DNA of 64,000 nt from Nitrospira sp. BO4 (GTDB lineage Bacteria > Nitrospirota > Nitrospiria > Nitrospirales > Nitrospiraceae), in contig JAMPUU010000007.1 of the NCBI GenBank assembly GCA_030144965.1, forward strand, positions 186,001 to 250,000, read 5' to 3'. The position numbers were made by a program, and so were the translations under genes. Of the stretch, positions 7,997-15,935 are shown one piece after another. The notes beneath the pieces were generated by a model. The model saw nothing but the letters and a program-made list of their open reading frames with translations. It made no database searches and had not been told where the DNA came from. Numbering within the stretch: the stretch's first letter is position 1; each line of letters opens with the position of its first letter.

Positions 7997-8947
7997 ATGA
8001 CGAGGCCACTCAGCGACGCGCTAGTCGATCTCGACGACAACTTCATCTTCCGCGCCATGGAACAACACCGTCACACGATTCTGCACGTAGTTCAACGTTT
8101 TCGGAGCCTCGATCCCATGCAGGATCAGGAAGACCTCTGGCAAGAATCCTGGTTCGGCGCCCGCAATGCGTTCCATAGCTGGGACGAGGCACGCGCTATC
8201 AACATGCAATTCAAAAACTATCTTACCTGGCACATCAGCCGACATCTCCAAGGCATCTTTCTCGGATACGACAAAGTCGTCGACCTGATCGACCAGGACA
8301 AGAACCTAGTTGTGACCATTCCCTATGGACGCTATCGCAAACAAGGCCGTCGCATCGCAAAAGAAAAACGCTACGCGACACGGATTCGTTCACTACTCGT
8401 TTGTTATGACGATCGCCAAGAAGAGCGGCCCGACGACCAAGTCCTCCCGGCCCCACTGACCGATGTCGTCCATCTCGGCGAGGACCAGGTCGTCGATGTC
8501 TACAACCAACGTGCAGAACTCATCGTCACCATTCCGCTCCGTACCTATCACAAAAAACGCAACCTCATTCGCGAACAAGGACTCATCACTCAGCCCTGGT
8601 GTATCTATGATCCGCGTCCCTCATTTCCGGGACTCTCCAGGACTCCCGAGTCGCACCTCTCAACACCAGAGGCCCCTGCTGCCGCCCCGCGAATCATCCG
8701 GCGCCGAGATCTCATCTCCCCGACCACTGCGACGCCCCTGGTCGCCGATATCTATACCCGACGCACTGATATTCTCATGCGGATCAGCACTGAGGCCTAC
8801 CGAACCCATCGCGTCCATCTTGAAGGACAAGGCTGTATCGTGCGCTTCCACGACCCACTCCTCCATCCCGAACAGCCGGCCTATGCCGACATTGAAGATG
8901 AAGCCAAAGTCATCAAATCCATTCGACAAATCGAACACGTCGCCTAA
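7997..8947 (+). CDS. Sigma-70 region-2-like protein with three repeats
   Basis: Residues ~24-90 look like sigma-70 region 2: a QEDLWQESWFGARNAFHSWD helix (compare DLVQEG..GL..A...FD) and FKNYLTWHISRHLQ. After it there is no standard region 4. Instead three imperfect repeats of ~35-40 residues occur at about 94-135, 165-204 and 248-287, each with V-x-D-hydrophobic, then IPxxxY or ISxxAY, then a basic helix (compare VVTIPYGRYRK, IVTIPLRTYHK and LMRISTEAYRT). The protein is 316 residues. GGAGG sits at an ideal distance before ATG 7997; the TnpB element ends just upstream, so its original promoter may have been displaced. It could be a plasmid sigma factor or a DNA-binding protein that reuses the fold. 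Confidence 0.6.
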   Translation: MTRPLSDALVDLDDNFIFRAMEQHRHTILHVVQRFRSLDPMQDQEDLWQESWFGARNAFHSWDEARAINMQFKNYLTWHISRHLQGIFLGYDKVVDLIDQDKNLVVTIPYGRYRKQGRRIAKEKRYATRIRSLLVCYDDRQEERPDDQVLPAPLTDVVHLGEDQVVDVYNQRAELIVTIPLRTYHKKRNLIREQGLITQPWCIYDPRPSFPGLSRTPESHLSTPEAPAAAPRIIRRRDLISPTTATPLVADIYTRRTDILMRISTEAYRTHRVHLEGQGCIVRFHDPLLHPEQPAYADIEDEAKVIKSIRQIEHVA

Positions 8948-8959
8948 CACACAGGACTT

Positions 8960-9457
8960 ATGCCACCTCGTCGCCATCACCCAATGTCCTTACAGACGCC
9001 CACCCAGGCCCCCCATTTAAGTCAGGGCGAGCCCTTTCTCACCATCCGTCAATTTCTTCTCCTGCTCGAACAGGAGAAGATCCGTGTCTCCCGACGCACA
9101 CTCTACCGTTGGCTCGACGTGCCCAAGGAACATCTCCCGAAGGACCTGCAAACACTCCTTCAGTATGCCCCCTCGCTTTGGTTTCTTCAGTTTGAAACGC
9201 CCCTCAGCGCCAACCTCATGAATACCACGCACGCGGTCCCGATCCGCTACCTCCGCGAGTCCTCGCGCACGCTCGCCACCCCCTTAGCACTCAATTACGT
9301 CGAACCGCACGAAGCGCTCCGCACCGTCCGCTCGCTCAGAGTCATGCTCAACACGATGCACCAAGAGCTGCTCCATCTCGAACACTATGTCCACACACTC
9401 CATGGAAAGGACGAACCGCATGAACACGGAACCACTCGACATTCGCTTACCGCTTAG
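8960..9457 (+). CDS. Small HTH-like hypothetical protein
   Basis: A 165-residue protein. Residues ~27-50 (FLTIRQFLLLLEQE ... VSRRTLYRWLDV) resemble the helix-turn-helix of MerR/excisionase-type DNA-binding proteins. The C-terminal part, ~115-155, is helical (RSLRVMLNTMHQELLHLEHY) and could form a short coiled coil. It starts 12 bases after the sigma-like gene (AGGA before ATG 8960) and its end overlaps the next gene by 38 bases, so the three genes are probably co-transcribed. Function unknown; a regulator or excisionase-like factor is possible. Confidence 0.5.
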   Translation: MPPRRHHPMSLQTPTQAPHLSQGEPFLTIRQFLLLLEQEKIRVSRRTLYRWLDVPKEHLPKDLQTLLQYAPSLWFLQFETPLSANLMNTTHAVPIRYLRESSRTLATPLALNYVEPHEALRTVRSLRVMLNTMHQELLHLEHYVHTLHGKDEPHEHGTTRHSLTA

Positions 9458-10601
9458 TCGGCTCTCGAGCAACCCAGTCTATCGAGACTTTACTCCGCCA
9501 CTCAGCAGTCAAGAATACGACGACCTCAAGAAAAGTATTCTTAAAGTGGGCATTCTCCTTCAGCCCATCATCGTCGAATTTATCGAAGCCAAAAACAGCT
9601 ACGACATCGTCGACGGCTACAATCGCTTCAACATCACTTCTGAGGCCGCCTTTATTGACGTACCCTGCCGGCAAATTTTCACGGAAGACCAACGACTCGA
9701 AGCCATTCTGAGCAATGTCAATCGACGCCAGCTGACTCAAGAACAACGCGCCGATTTGATCCGTCGAAGTCGCGCCATGATTGTGGAAGCAGGGAAATCC
9801 CTCATCGCCCCGTTACTTCCCCTCTACAAGAACGGTGAGCTCGCGAAATACATCGGCCACCACAACGTTCATTTCCTCTTGAATGCCTCACGCCAAACTC
9901 AGGAAGAATTTTATGCCAAAATCGGTCTCGCCTTTGCCCAGCCCACCCCCTCCAATGCACGGGAAGCCCAACTCCTCACCGAACTCAAACAACTGCATGC
10001 CAATCAGGCCATTGCTGACACCCACAAACAACAACTCCAAACCACACTTGAGGCGGTGACGAAAGAAGCTGAACAACTGCGAGCAGAAGTCGAACAGTTC
10101 GACCAACGACTCGATGACACCGTATCCAAACGTAGCGATCACGAAAAACAAAAGCTTGAAAAGCGTCTCGCGAGTCTCAGTGAGCAAGTCACCACCCTCA
10201 CGACACAGAAAGAAGACGCCACCAAACGATCCAAGGTGCTGGAGGAACAATTAAAAACCGCCGAGTCTGAGATGTCTGCCGCTCGCATTGCCGCCAAAGA
10301 CGCGGAACGACGCCTTCAACAAACCACCCATCGCCTCGGGAATCCGCAGCTCATTACGAATAGCTTCGACTCACTCCTGAAACTCGCCGAGACAATCCAC
10401 TCCATGATCCAGAGTGCGCGGCCGCTTCACTCTGAAGATATCAAGCAGTTCCAACAGCATCTCACGCTCGCTCGTCAACGGTTAGATGACTTGGAAAATG
10501 CCCTACTCCCAGGACCCGCTGATGTCATCCCCCTTCATAAGCACCTCAAACCCAAGTCCCCTGCTGCAGTCCCATCCGCTCGGTCCAGCCAATCCTCCTA
10601 A
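9420..10601 (+). CDS. ParB-domain protein with long coiled coil
   Basis: The N-terminal ~110 residues match a ParB/Srx-like nuclease domain: PPLSSQEYDDLKKSI, LLQPIIVEF, YDIVDGYNRF and VNRRQLTQEQRADLIRRSR. The middle (~170-320) is a long Gln/Glu/Lys-rich coiled coil, and the last 30 residues are a basic tail. Unlike the partition ParB encoded at 49867-50919 it lacks a GERR motif (it has DGYNR) and has no parA beside it. PRTRC cassettes are named for a ParB-related protein that is not otherwise seen next to the cassette at 36.5-40.6 kb, so this may be the partner. GAAAGGA precedes ATG 9420. Confidence 0.65.
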   Translation: MNTEPLDIRLPLSRLSSNPVYRDFTPPLSSQEYDDLKKSILKVGILLQPIIVEFIEAKNSYDIVDGYNRFNITSEAAFIDVPCRQIFTEDQRLEAILSNVNRRQLTQEQRADLIRRSRAMIVEAGKSLIAPLLPLYKNGELAKYIGHHNVHFLLNASRQTQEEFYAKIGLAFAQPTPSNAREAQLLTELKQLHANQAIADTHKQQLQTTLEAVTKEAEQLRAEVEQFDQRLDDTVSKRSDHEKQKLEKRLASLSEQVTTLTTQKEDATKRSKVLEEQLKTAESEMSAARIAAKDAERRLQQTTHRLGNPQLITNSFDSLLKLAETIHSMIQSARPLHSEDIKQFQQHLTLARQRLDDLENALLPGPADVIPLHKHLKPKSPAAVPSARSSQSS

Positions 10602-10848
10602 TACTGTGTAAGATAATTCCCTACACTACGTAAGATATTGTCTCGCCCCGGACCTGGACCGACACCAAGACCGAGAGGAGACCGTGTCCGCATATTCCAA
10701 CCATTTCTGCCCCTATCACTATTAGTTTGTATCCCTATCACTTCTACTAGTTCCATTTATACCTAGTACTTCTAGAGAATGGGCCGGCACACACTGCTCA
10801 AGGATGTTTACGTCATGTCCGTCAACCTGACACATAAAGGAGCTGTCG
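10602..10848. promoter_or_regulatory. Regulatory gap with two 22-bp-spaced direct repeats
   Basis: No gene is supported here. Two pairs of short direct repeats occur: GTAAGATA at 10608 and 10630, and CCCTATCACT at 10711 and 10733. Both pairs are spaced 22 bases, about two DNA turns, so each pair would present the same face of the helix to a protein. The segment precedes the MarR-like gene and is AT-richer than its surroundings, as expected for a promoter. Confidence 0.4.
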
Positions 10849-11448
10849 ATGAAAAGGCCAGATACTCATCATGAACAGCGTGCGGCACTGACCGTTCTCC
10901 TTCATAAGCTGATGCTCGCCTATGCCGCCGAGCAACACCCGAACGCTACCACACAAGAACTCCTCAGCCGTGAACTGTTGATTACCATCAGCCTCACGGA
11001 TCCTCATCAGCGCCGGATCACGCCACTCGCGCAACAACTCGGAATCCACCCTATGCATATCCGAACCAGCCTCACGCATCTAATCAATCAAGGCTTCATA
11101 GTCGCACGCCGCACCACTATCGACATGACCGAAGCCGGCGAAGACGCGGCACAGGTGCATCAACATCTGATCCACACACTCCTCGGACGCCTCCAGCAAC
11201 TCAGCGACACGACCATCGAAGAACTCCGATCTCTCGCCATCACGATCATCCAAGACAAACAGCGCCAACGCAGCATCCAGCCCAATCGACTCTGTACCAC
11301 CTGTACCGCCTTCCGTCCCTTTATCTATCTGGAACATCACAGCCCCCACCATTGCACCATTACCAATAGCGCTTTCGGAGGTCCCCACGACCTCCCGCTC
11401 CTTCAACCGCAAATTAGACCCACAATGGACTGTCCCGTCAGCGCGTAA
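10849..11448 (+). CDS. MarR-like winged-helix regulator with C-terminal Cys motif
   Basis: Residues ~45-85 form a winged helix: ITPLAQQLGIHPMHIRTSL is the recognition region, followed by THLINQGFIVARR (wing) and ITMTEAG-like DMTEAGEDA, as in MarR proteins. The C-terminal part has CTTC and a later cysteine with several histidines (CTTCTAFRPFIYLEHHSPHHC spans ~144-164), which could bind a metal. MarR proteins are dimeric repressors answering to small ligands or redox state. AAGGAG precedes ATG 10849. It leads a plus-strand run with the UvrD-like helicase 21 bases downstream, and the repeats upstream may be its own operator. Confidence 0.65.
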   Translation: MKRPDTHHEQRAALTVLLHKLMLAYAAEQHPNATTQELLSRELLITISLTDPHQRRITPLAQQLGIHPMHIRTSLTHLINQGFIVARRTTIDMTEAGEDAAQVHQHLIHTLLGRLQQLSDTTIEELRSLAITIIQDKQRQRSIQPNRLCTTCTAFRPFIYLEHHSPHHCTITNSAFGGPHDLPLLQPQIRPTMDCPVSA

Positions 11449-11469
11449 TTAGGAGGATAGGAACAGCAT

Positions 11470-13530
11470 ATGGTGATCGACTCACCATCATCCCTGATTG
11501 TCCACCGTCTCAACCATCGACGAGGTTTAGCCACACCCATGTCCCATGCTCCTGGACAGCTCTTCATGTTCGGCCCTCATCCGGCCCCTAGACGCCCTAA
11601 AGCGACGTTGCCACGGCTCTCCGAGGAACAACTACGCACCATCGCCGATCCCCTCGACCTTAATACACAGCAACTCACCGTTGTGACCGCCTCGCTCGGT
11701 CCTAGCCTCGTACTCGCGGGGGCCGGCAGCGGCAAAACCAAAGTGCTCACCCGACGCGCCGCATGGCTCATAGGTCAAGGTCTCCACCCGCACCAGATCC
11801 TCCTCATCACCTTTACGCGAAAAGCCTCTGCAGAAATGCTACACCGGGTCCAAGCCCTGAATCCCTACCCACACCTCAAAATCCAAGGGGGCACATTCCA
11901 CAGCATGGCCCACACGTGGCTCCGCCAATACGGGTCAGCCCTCGAGCTCAGCCCCCGCTTTACCCTCATGGATGAAGGCGATACCAGCGGCATGCTGCAT
12001 CTCCTGGCCAGTAAACAACGGCTCACCACCCTCAAAGGCTTTCCCGATAAACGAACCCTCCTCTCACTCTTTGGTCACGCGGCCAACAACATGACCTCCG
12101 TCACAAACACGCTGGAAGAAACCTTTCCACAATACAGTCCACACACCAGCGCCATTGTGGCCCTGCATCGGCTCTTCTACGACACGAAATGGACCCAACA
12201 GCGCTTTGACTATGATGATCTCCTCCTGCTCACACACCGACTCTTCATGGAACAGACAGACGCCGCCGCCTGTCTGAGCAGTCAGTATCACGCGATTCTC
12301 GTCGACGAATACCAAGACACGACACGGCTCCAGGCCGAACTCGTGCGCCTCCTGGGCACGCCCCATCGCAACGTCATGGTCGTCGGAGATGATTGTCAGT
12401 CGATTTATTCATTCCGGAGTGCAGACGTTCGCAACATGCAAGAGTTTATCCACATCTTTCAGGGCACCACCCTCTATAAGTTGGAACAAAACTACCGCAG
12501 CTCTCAGCCCATCCTCACGCTCGCGAATCGGCTCCTGGAACACGCACACGACACCCACCCGAAACAACTCTTTACCACACGGAAAACAGGACCCCGTCCC
12601 CAGCTCGTGCAGTGTCCCGATGACCATATCCAAAGTGCGTACGTCATCGCCCAGATCCGTGCCCTACAACAACAGGGGGTCGGCCTCCATCGGATCGCGG
12701 TCCTCGTGCGTTTATCGGCCCACTCGTATGACCTGGAGACAGCCCTCACACACCATCGTCTCCCCTACGTCAAATATGGCGGACTCGCACTCGTCGAAAC
12801 CGCCCACGTCAAAGATTTCCTCGCTTACCTGACGGTCACCATCCATCCCCACGATCGACTCGCCTGGCAACGCCTGTTGCTCCTGGTCGACCGTATCGGC
12901 CCTGCCACAGCTGAAGAACTCATTCGCGACATGAAACAGGCGTCCGATCCCCTCAGCATCTTATCCAACTCAACCGCCCATGAAGATCTTCGACGCCTCG
13001 CCTTACTCCTCCGCGAACTCGGAAAGGACACCACACCCCTCAGTCTCCGGCTCCAACGGGTCCTGGACCATTATCAACCCTATCTCAAGCGACATTATCC
13101 GGACGACATGACGGAGCGCATGCATGAGCTCGCTTATCTAGTCCACTGTCACAAAGATATTCCCAACCTGAGTCAACTGGTAGAGGCGCTCGTCGGCACC
13201 GGCACCTCCGATCACACGCACACCCCCGAACACCCGGACGATACAATTGTAATTTCAACGATTCATTCCGCGAAAGGATTGGAATGGGACGCCGTCTTTC
13301 TGGTCAATGCCATGGACGGTCGGATCCCACATAGTCGGAGCTGCAGCACCCCCCAGGCACTCGAAGAGGAACGCCGACTCCTCTATGTCGCCATCACCCG
13401 CCCGCGCCACGTGCTGACCATCACCTATCCGATCCACACCACCACCTATGGAACAGGCAGTCTGGGAAAGTGCTGCCGGTTTCTTGAGCCGATCCCGGAC
13501 ACGGATCTCGACCGCATTATGCTGAGTTAA
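11470..13530 (+). CDS. UvrD/PcrA-like SF1A DNA helicase
   Basis: A 686-residue 3'-5' helicase. All SF1A motifs can be read: Q-motif LNTQQLTVV, Walker A AGAGSGKT (83-90), FTRKASAEM (Ia), YDDLLLL, VDEYQDT (II), GDDCQSIYSFR (III), EQNYRSSQ (IV), STIHSAKGLEWD (V) and YVAITRPR (VI). It is close to the normal length of UvrD/PcrA/Rep (~670-720). Unlike chromosomal UvrD it has an extra Pro/Arg-rich N-terminal segment of ~50 residues. TAGGAGG lies upstream of ATG 11470. Plasmids use such helicases for rolling-circle or theta replication and for clearing recombination intermediates; which applies here is unknown. Confidence 0.92.
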   Translation: MVIDSPSSLIVHRLNHRRGLATPMSHAPGQLFMFGPHPAPRRPKATLPRLSEEQLRTIADPLDLNTQQLTVVTASLGPSLVLAGAGSGKTKVLTRRAAWLIGQGLHPHQILLITFTRKASAEMLHRVQALNPYPHLKIQGGTFHSMAHTWLRQYGSALELSPRFTLMDEGDTSGMLHLLASKQRLTTLKGFPDKRTLLSLFGHAANNMTSVTNTLEETFPQYSPHTSAIVALHRLFYDTKWTQQRFDYDDLLLLTHRLFMEQTDAAACLSSQYHAILVDEYQDTTRLQAELVRLLGTPHRNVMVVGDDCQSIYSFRSADVRNMQEFIHIFQGTTLYKLEQNYRSSQPILTLANRLLEHAHDTHPKQLFTTRKTGPRPQLVQCPDDHIQSAYVIAQIRALQQQGVGLHRIAVLVRLSAHSYDLETALTHHRLPYVKYGGLALVETAHVKDFLAYLTVTIHPHDRLAWQRLLLLVDRIGPATAEELIRDMKQASDPLSILSNSTAHEDLRRLALLLRELGKDTTPLSLRLQRVLDHYQPYLKRHYPDDMTERMHELAYLVHCHKDIPNLSQLVEALVGTGTSDHTHTPEHPDDTIVISTIHSAKGLEWDAVFLVNAMDGRIPHSRSCSTPQALEEERRLLYVAITRPRHVLTITYPIHTTTYGTGSLGKCCRFLEPIPDTDLDRIMLS

Positions 13531-13534
13531 CCCT

Positions 13535-14098
13535 ATGACATCCCCCTCCCTCTTCACCTTCGCCTTTGACGCCACCAGTGACACCCCGGACGCTATCCCC
13601 TATGTCGCGCGGCTCACCTGGAATCCCGCCCTCAAACGAGTCGAACAGCATCTTCTCGATCTGCCTCGACTCGCCCTCTCCCCAACAAGTACCCGTGTCC
13701 ATGGCGTCTTTCACGCCAATACCATGGACATCATCGAAACCCGCCGCGGGATGTTAAAGCGCCGCAAAAAGACCATCGAACTCCGCGCCTGGTACGTGGT
13801 TGTGCCCAGTGGCTATCTCGTCCTCTTAGGCGACGGACAAGACTCCCATACCAAACAACGCATCGACGCCTACCTCGCCGGCCAGCTCTCCATTCACGAA
13901 CTCGGACAACACAAATGGGATTTCGAACATGTGCGATCCGATTGGCCTGCACTGATCCATATCCACCCTCACCCCCAGCCCCCTTCACGGCTGGACACCC
14001 TCACGCAACGCAAACGGATCCTCCTCACAGAATTAGAGGCCATCGAACAAGAACTGACGGCCCTCACAGGGCCGAAAGGAACTGTGAACAAGACATGA
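13535..14098 (+). CDS. Hypothetical protein
   Basis: A 187-residue protein with no motif I recognise. It is predicted soluble and globular, with several beta-like stretches (AWYVVVPSGYLVLLGDG) and a C-terminal helix (RKRILLTELEAIEQELTAL) that may form a short coiled coil. It starts four bases after the helicase stop, and its TGA stop overlaps the next ATG (ATGA), so it is translationally coupled in the same operon. Confidence 0.6.
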   Translation: MTSPSLFTFAFDATSDTPDAIPYVARLTWNPALKRVEQHLLDLPRLALSPTSTRVHGVFHANTMDIIETRRGMLKRRKKTIELRAWYVVVPSGYLVLLGDGQDSHTKQRIDAYLAGQLSIHELGQHKWDFEHVRSDWPALIHIHPHPQPPSRLDTLTQRKRILLTELEAIEQELTALTGPKGTVNKT

Positions 14099-14787
14099 AG
14101 ACCGCGAAGCAGCCGGACCGTAATACCCATCAGCAGATACCTGACACAACTGATCACGGGACCGGAACCAGCATGCCGACCCTCACCCTTGATGACACCC
14201 AGGAACCGCTGGAAGACCTCGCCACACTTCGACCCACACCTGCGTCGACACACAGCCCCTATCGGCTACACGACGACCTGGATGGCGCCGCCGACTACGC
14301 GAGCCTCTTCAGCGTGGGAAACCAGGCCCTCCTCTTCGCCGCGTTTCGTCCACAATTCCGTGACGTTGAGTTTCCCCATCCGGTGCCCATCATGACGCAC
14401 GGCGAACGCCAACGACTCTTGCTCCGTCGCACCTTTACCCTCTCAACACTCCAGCAACGACAAGGCCAAGCCCCTGGAGACGCCGGTCGCCAAATTGATC
14501 TGCTCTACCGACGCCACACGTTACTGAAACTCACCGTGTATTTTGGAGCCAGACAGGCCCTGCTCTATACACGATCCGCGCCCTTCGTCCTCTATCCCTG
14601 GATGCTCTTGCATCCGTGTTTCGACCTGATCGAACGCTATCTCAACCAACACCACCGAATCACCGACTGCCTGGCCTCGTACACCCACCAAGACAGCCCC
14701 GTCACCCGTGAATTTTGGTATGCCCGTCACTATCGCCAAGACCCGCTAATCCCGGCGCGATTGAGTAAATCCATTCGCCGCTCTTAA
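14095..14787 (+). CDS. Hypothetical protein
   Basis: A 230-residue protein with no family I can name. The first ~50 residues are Thr/Gln/Pro-rich and probably disordered. The rest looks globular, with Arg-rich helices (GERQRLLLRRTFTL) and hydrophobic segments (FVLYPWMLLHPCFDLIERYL), but no convincing membrane span. The start is set by the ATGA overlap with the previous gene; a longer frame to 13915 exists but runs through that gene. It precedes the site-2 protease gene by 17 bases, so the three may be one transcript. Confidence 0.55.
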   Translation: MKTAKQPDRNTHQQIPDTTDHGTGTSMPTLTLDDTQEPLEDLATLRPTPASTHSPYRLHDDLDGAADYASLFSVGNQALLFAAFRPQFRDVEFPHPVPIMTHGERQRLLLRRTFTLSTLQQRQGQAPGDAGRQIDLLYRRHTLLKLTVYFGARQALLYTRSAPFVLYPWMLLHPCFDLIERYLNQHHRITDCLASYTHQDSPVTREFWYARHYRQDPLIPARLSKSIRRS

Positions 14788-14804
14788 CGAAGGAGACCTC
14801 GAGC

Positions 14805-15935
14805 ATGCATCGTTTACGCTTCCCGTTCCTCGGCTACACCGTCGTCCTCCACTGGTCATGGTTAATCGCCGTCACACTGATCACCTGGAGTCTCGCCACC
14901 GGCTACTACCCCACAATCTGGCCCGACTATCCACACGCCCTCTATTGGGCGTCCGGCCTCCTCAGCACCTTCCTGCTCTTTTTCTCCATCCTGCTCCATG
15001 AATGCGCCCACGCCGGCGTCGCCAGCGCCCACCACATCCCAATTAAAGAAATCATGCTGCATATCGTGGGGGGCTGGACGATGCTCCCGCGCGAACTCTC
15101 CAACCCACGGCTGGAAGCAATCGTCGCCGTCGCCGGCCCGCTCTGCTCGGCCATCATTGGCGTCCTCCTCTGGCCCCTCTCCGATTTCCCGATCGCCGCC
15201 TACATCATGAAGTTCAACTTCATTCTCGCCGGCTACAACCTCGTCCCAGCCTTCCCGATGGACGGCGGTCGCGTGCTGCGCGCGTGGTACTGGCACCGAT
15301 GCGGCTCCTTCGCGCAAGCCACCGAACGGGCTGCATTACTCGGCAAACGGATCGCCATCGGCATGATGGTCTTCGGCCTGCTCGGGCTATTCATGAACTG
15401 GAGCACGTTCTGGTTGATGATCGGCGGGATTATTCTGCGATTGGTCTCAGATGGGCAGTACCATACCGTGGAGTTTAGCCATCGTCTCAGTGGCACCGTC
15501 CACGATGTGATGATTCCACGAAGCCACGTCCTCTGTGTCAACGAAACCCACACTGTGCACGAGATCAAAGAACTGTTTCTCCGCCATGGCTACCACCATT
15601 ATCCCGTCATCCGTGAGGGGAAGGTCATCGGGCTACTGCATTATCAACGCCTCCTGGTCCATCCGGATTGGACGACCGATCAACAGACCCCGATCCGCGA
15701 CCTCGTGGAACCGATCAGCCAGGAAATCGTCATTGCCCCCACGGCACGCATCAGTGACGCCTTCGATCGGATGCTCTTAACCGCCACCCCCCGACTCCTC
15801 GTCTACGACCAGCAGGAGTTCGTCGGCCTCCTCACGCGAGAGTCGGTCACACGATTGCGGGAGCTCCACCAGAAAAGCTCGCAGTGGGTCACCCTCACGG
15901 GCGGGTCTCCCCAAACTGCGGCCCATCATTCGTGA
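14805..15935 (+). CDS. Site-2 protease (M50) with two CBS domains
   Basis: An intramembrane zinc metalloprotease of 376 residues. Several transmembrane segments carry the HECAH (HExxH) zinc site at ~65-69 and the NLVPAFPMDGG motif with the third ligand Asp. The C-terminal third (~215-365) contains two CBS repeats (MIPRSHVLCVNETHTVHEI and a second with EIVIAPTARISDAF), which in this family sense nucleotides. Such proteases release membrane-bound anti-sigma factors or process membrane proteins. No anti-sigma target is visible, but a sigma-like gene lies 6 kb upstream. GAAGGAG precedes ATG. The 3' end overlaps the convergent TraD-like gene by 41 bases. Confidence 0.88.
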   Translation: MHRLRFPFLGYTVVLHWSWLIAVTLITWSLATGYYPTIWPDYPHALYWASGLLSTFLLFFSILLHECAHAGVASAHHIPIKEIMLHIVGGWTMLPRELSNPRLEAIVAVAGPLCSAIIGVLLWPLSDFPIAAYIMKFNFILAGYNLVPAFPMDGGRVLRAWYWHRCGSFAQATERAALLGKRIAIGMMVFGLLGLFMNWSTFWLMIGGIILRLVSDGQYHTVEFSHRLSGTVHDVMIPRSHVLCVNETHTVHEIKELFLRHGYHHYPVIREGKVIGLLHYQRLLVHPDWTTDQQTPIRDLVEPISQEIVIAPTARISDAFDRMLLTATPRLLVYDQQEFVGLLTRESVTRLRELHQKSSQWVTLTGGSPQTAAHHS

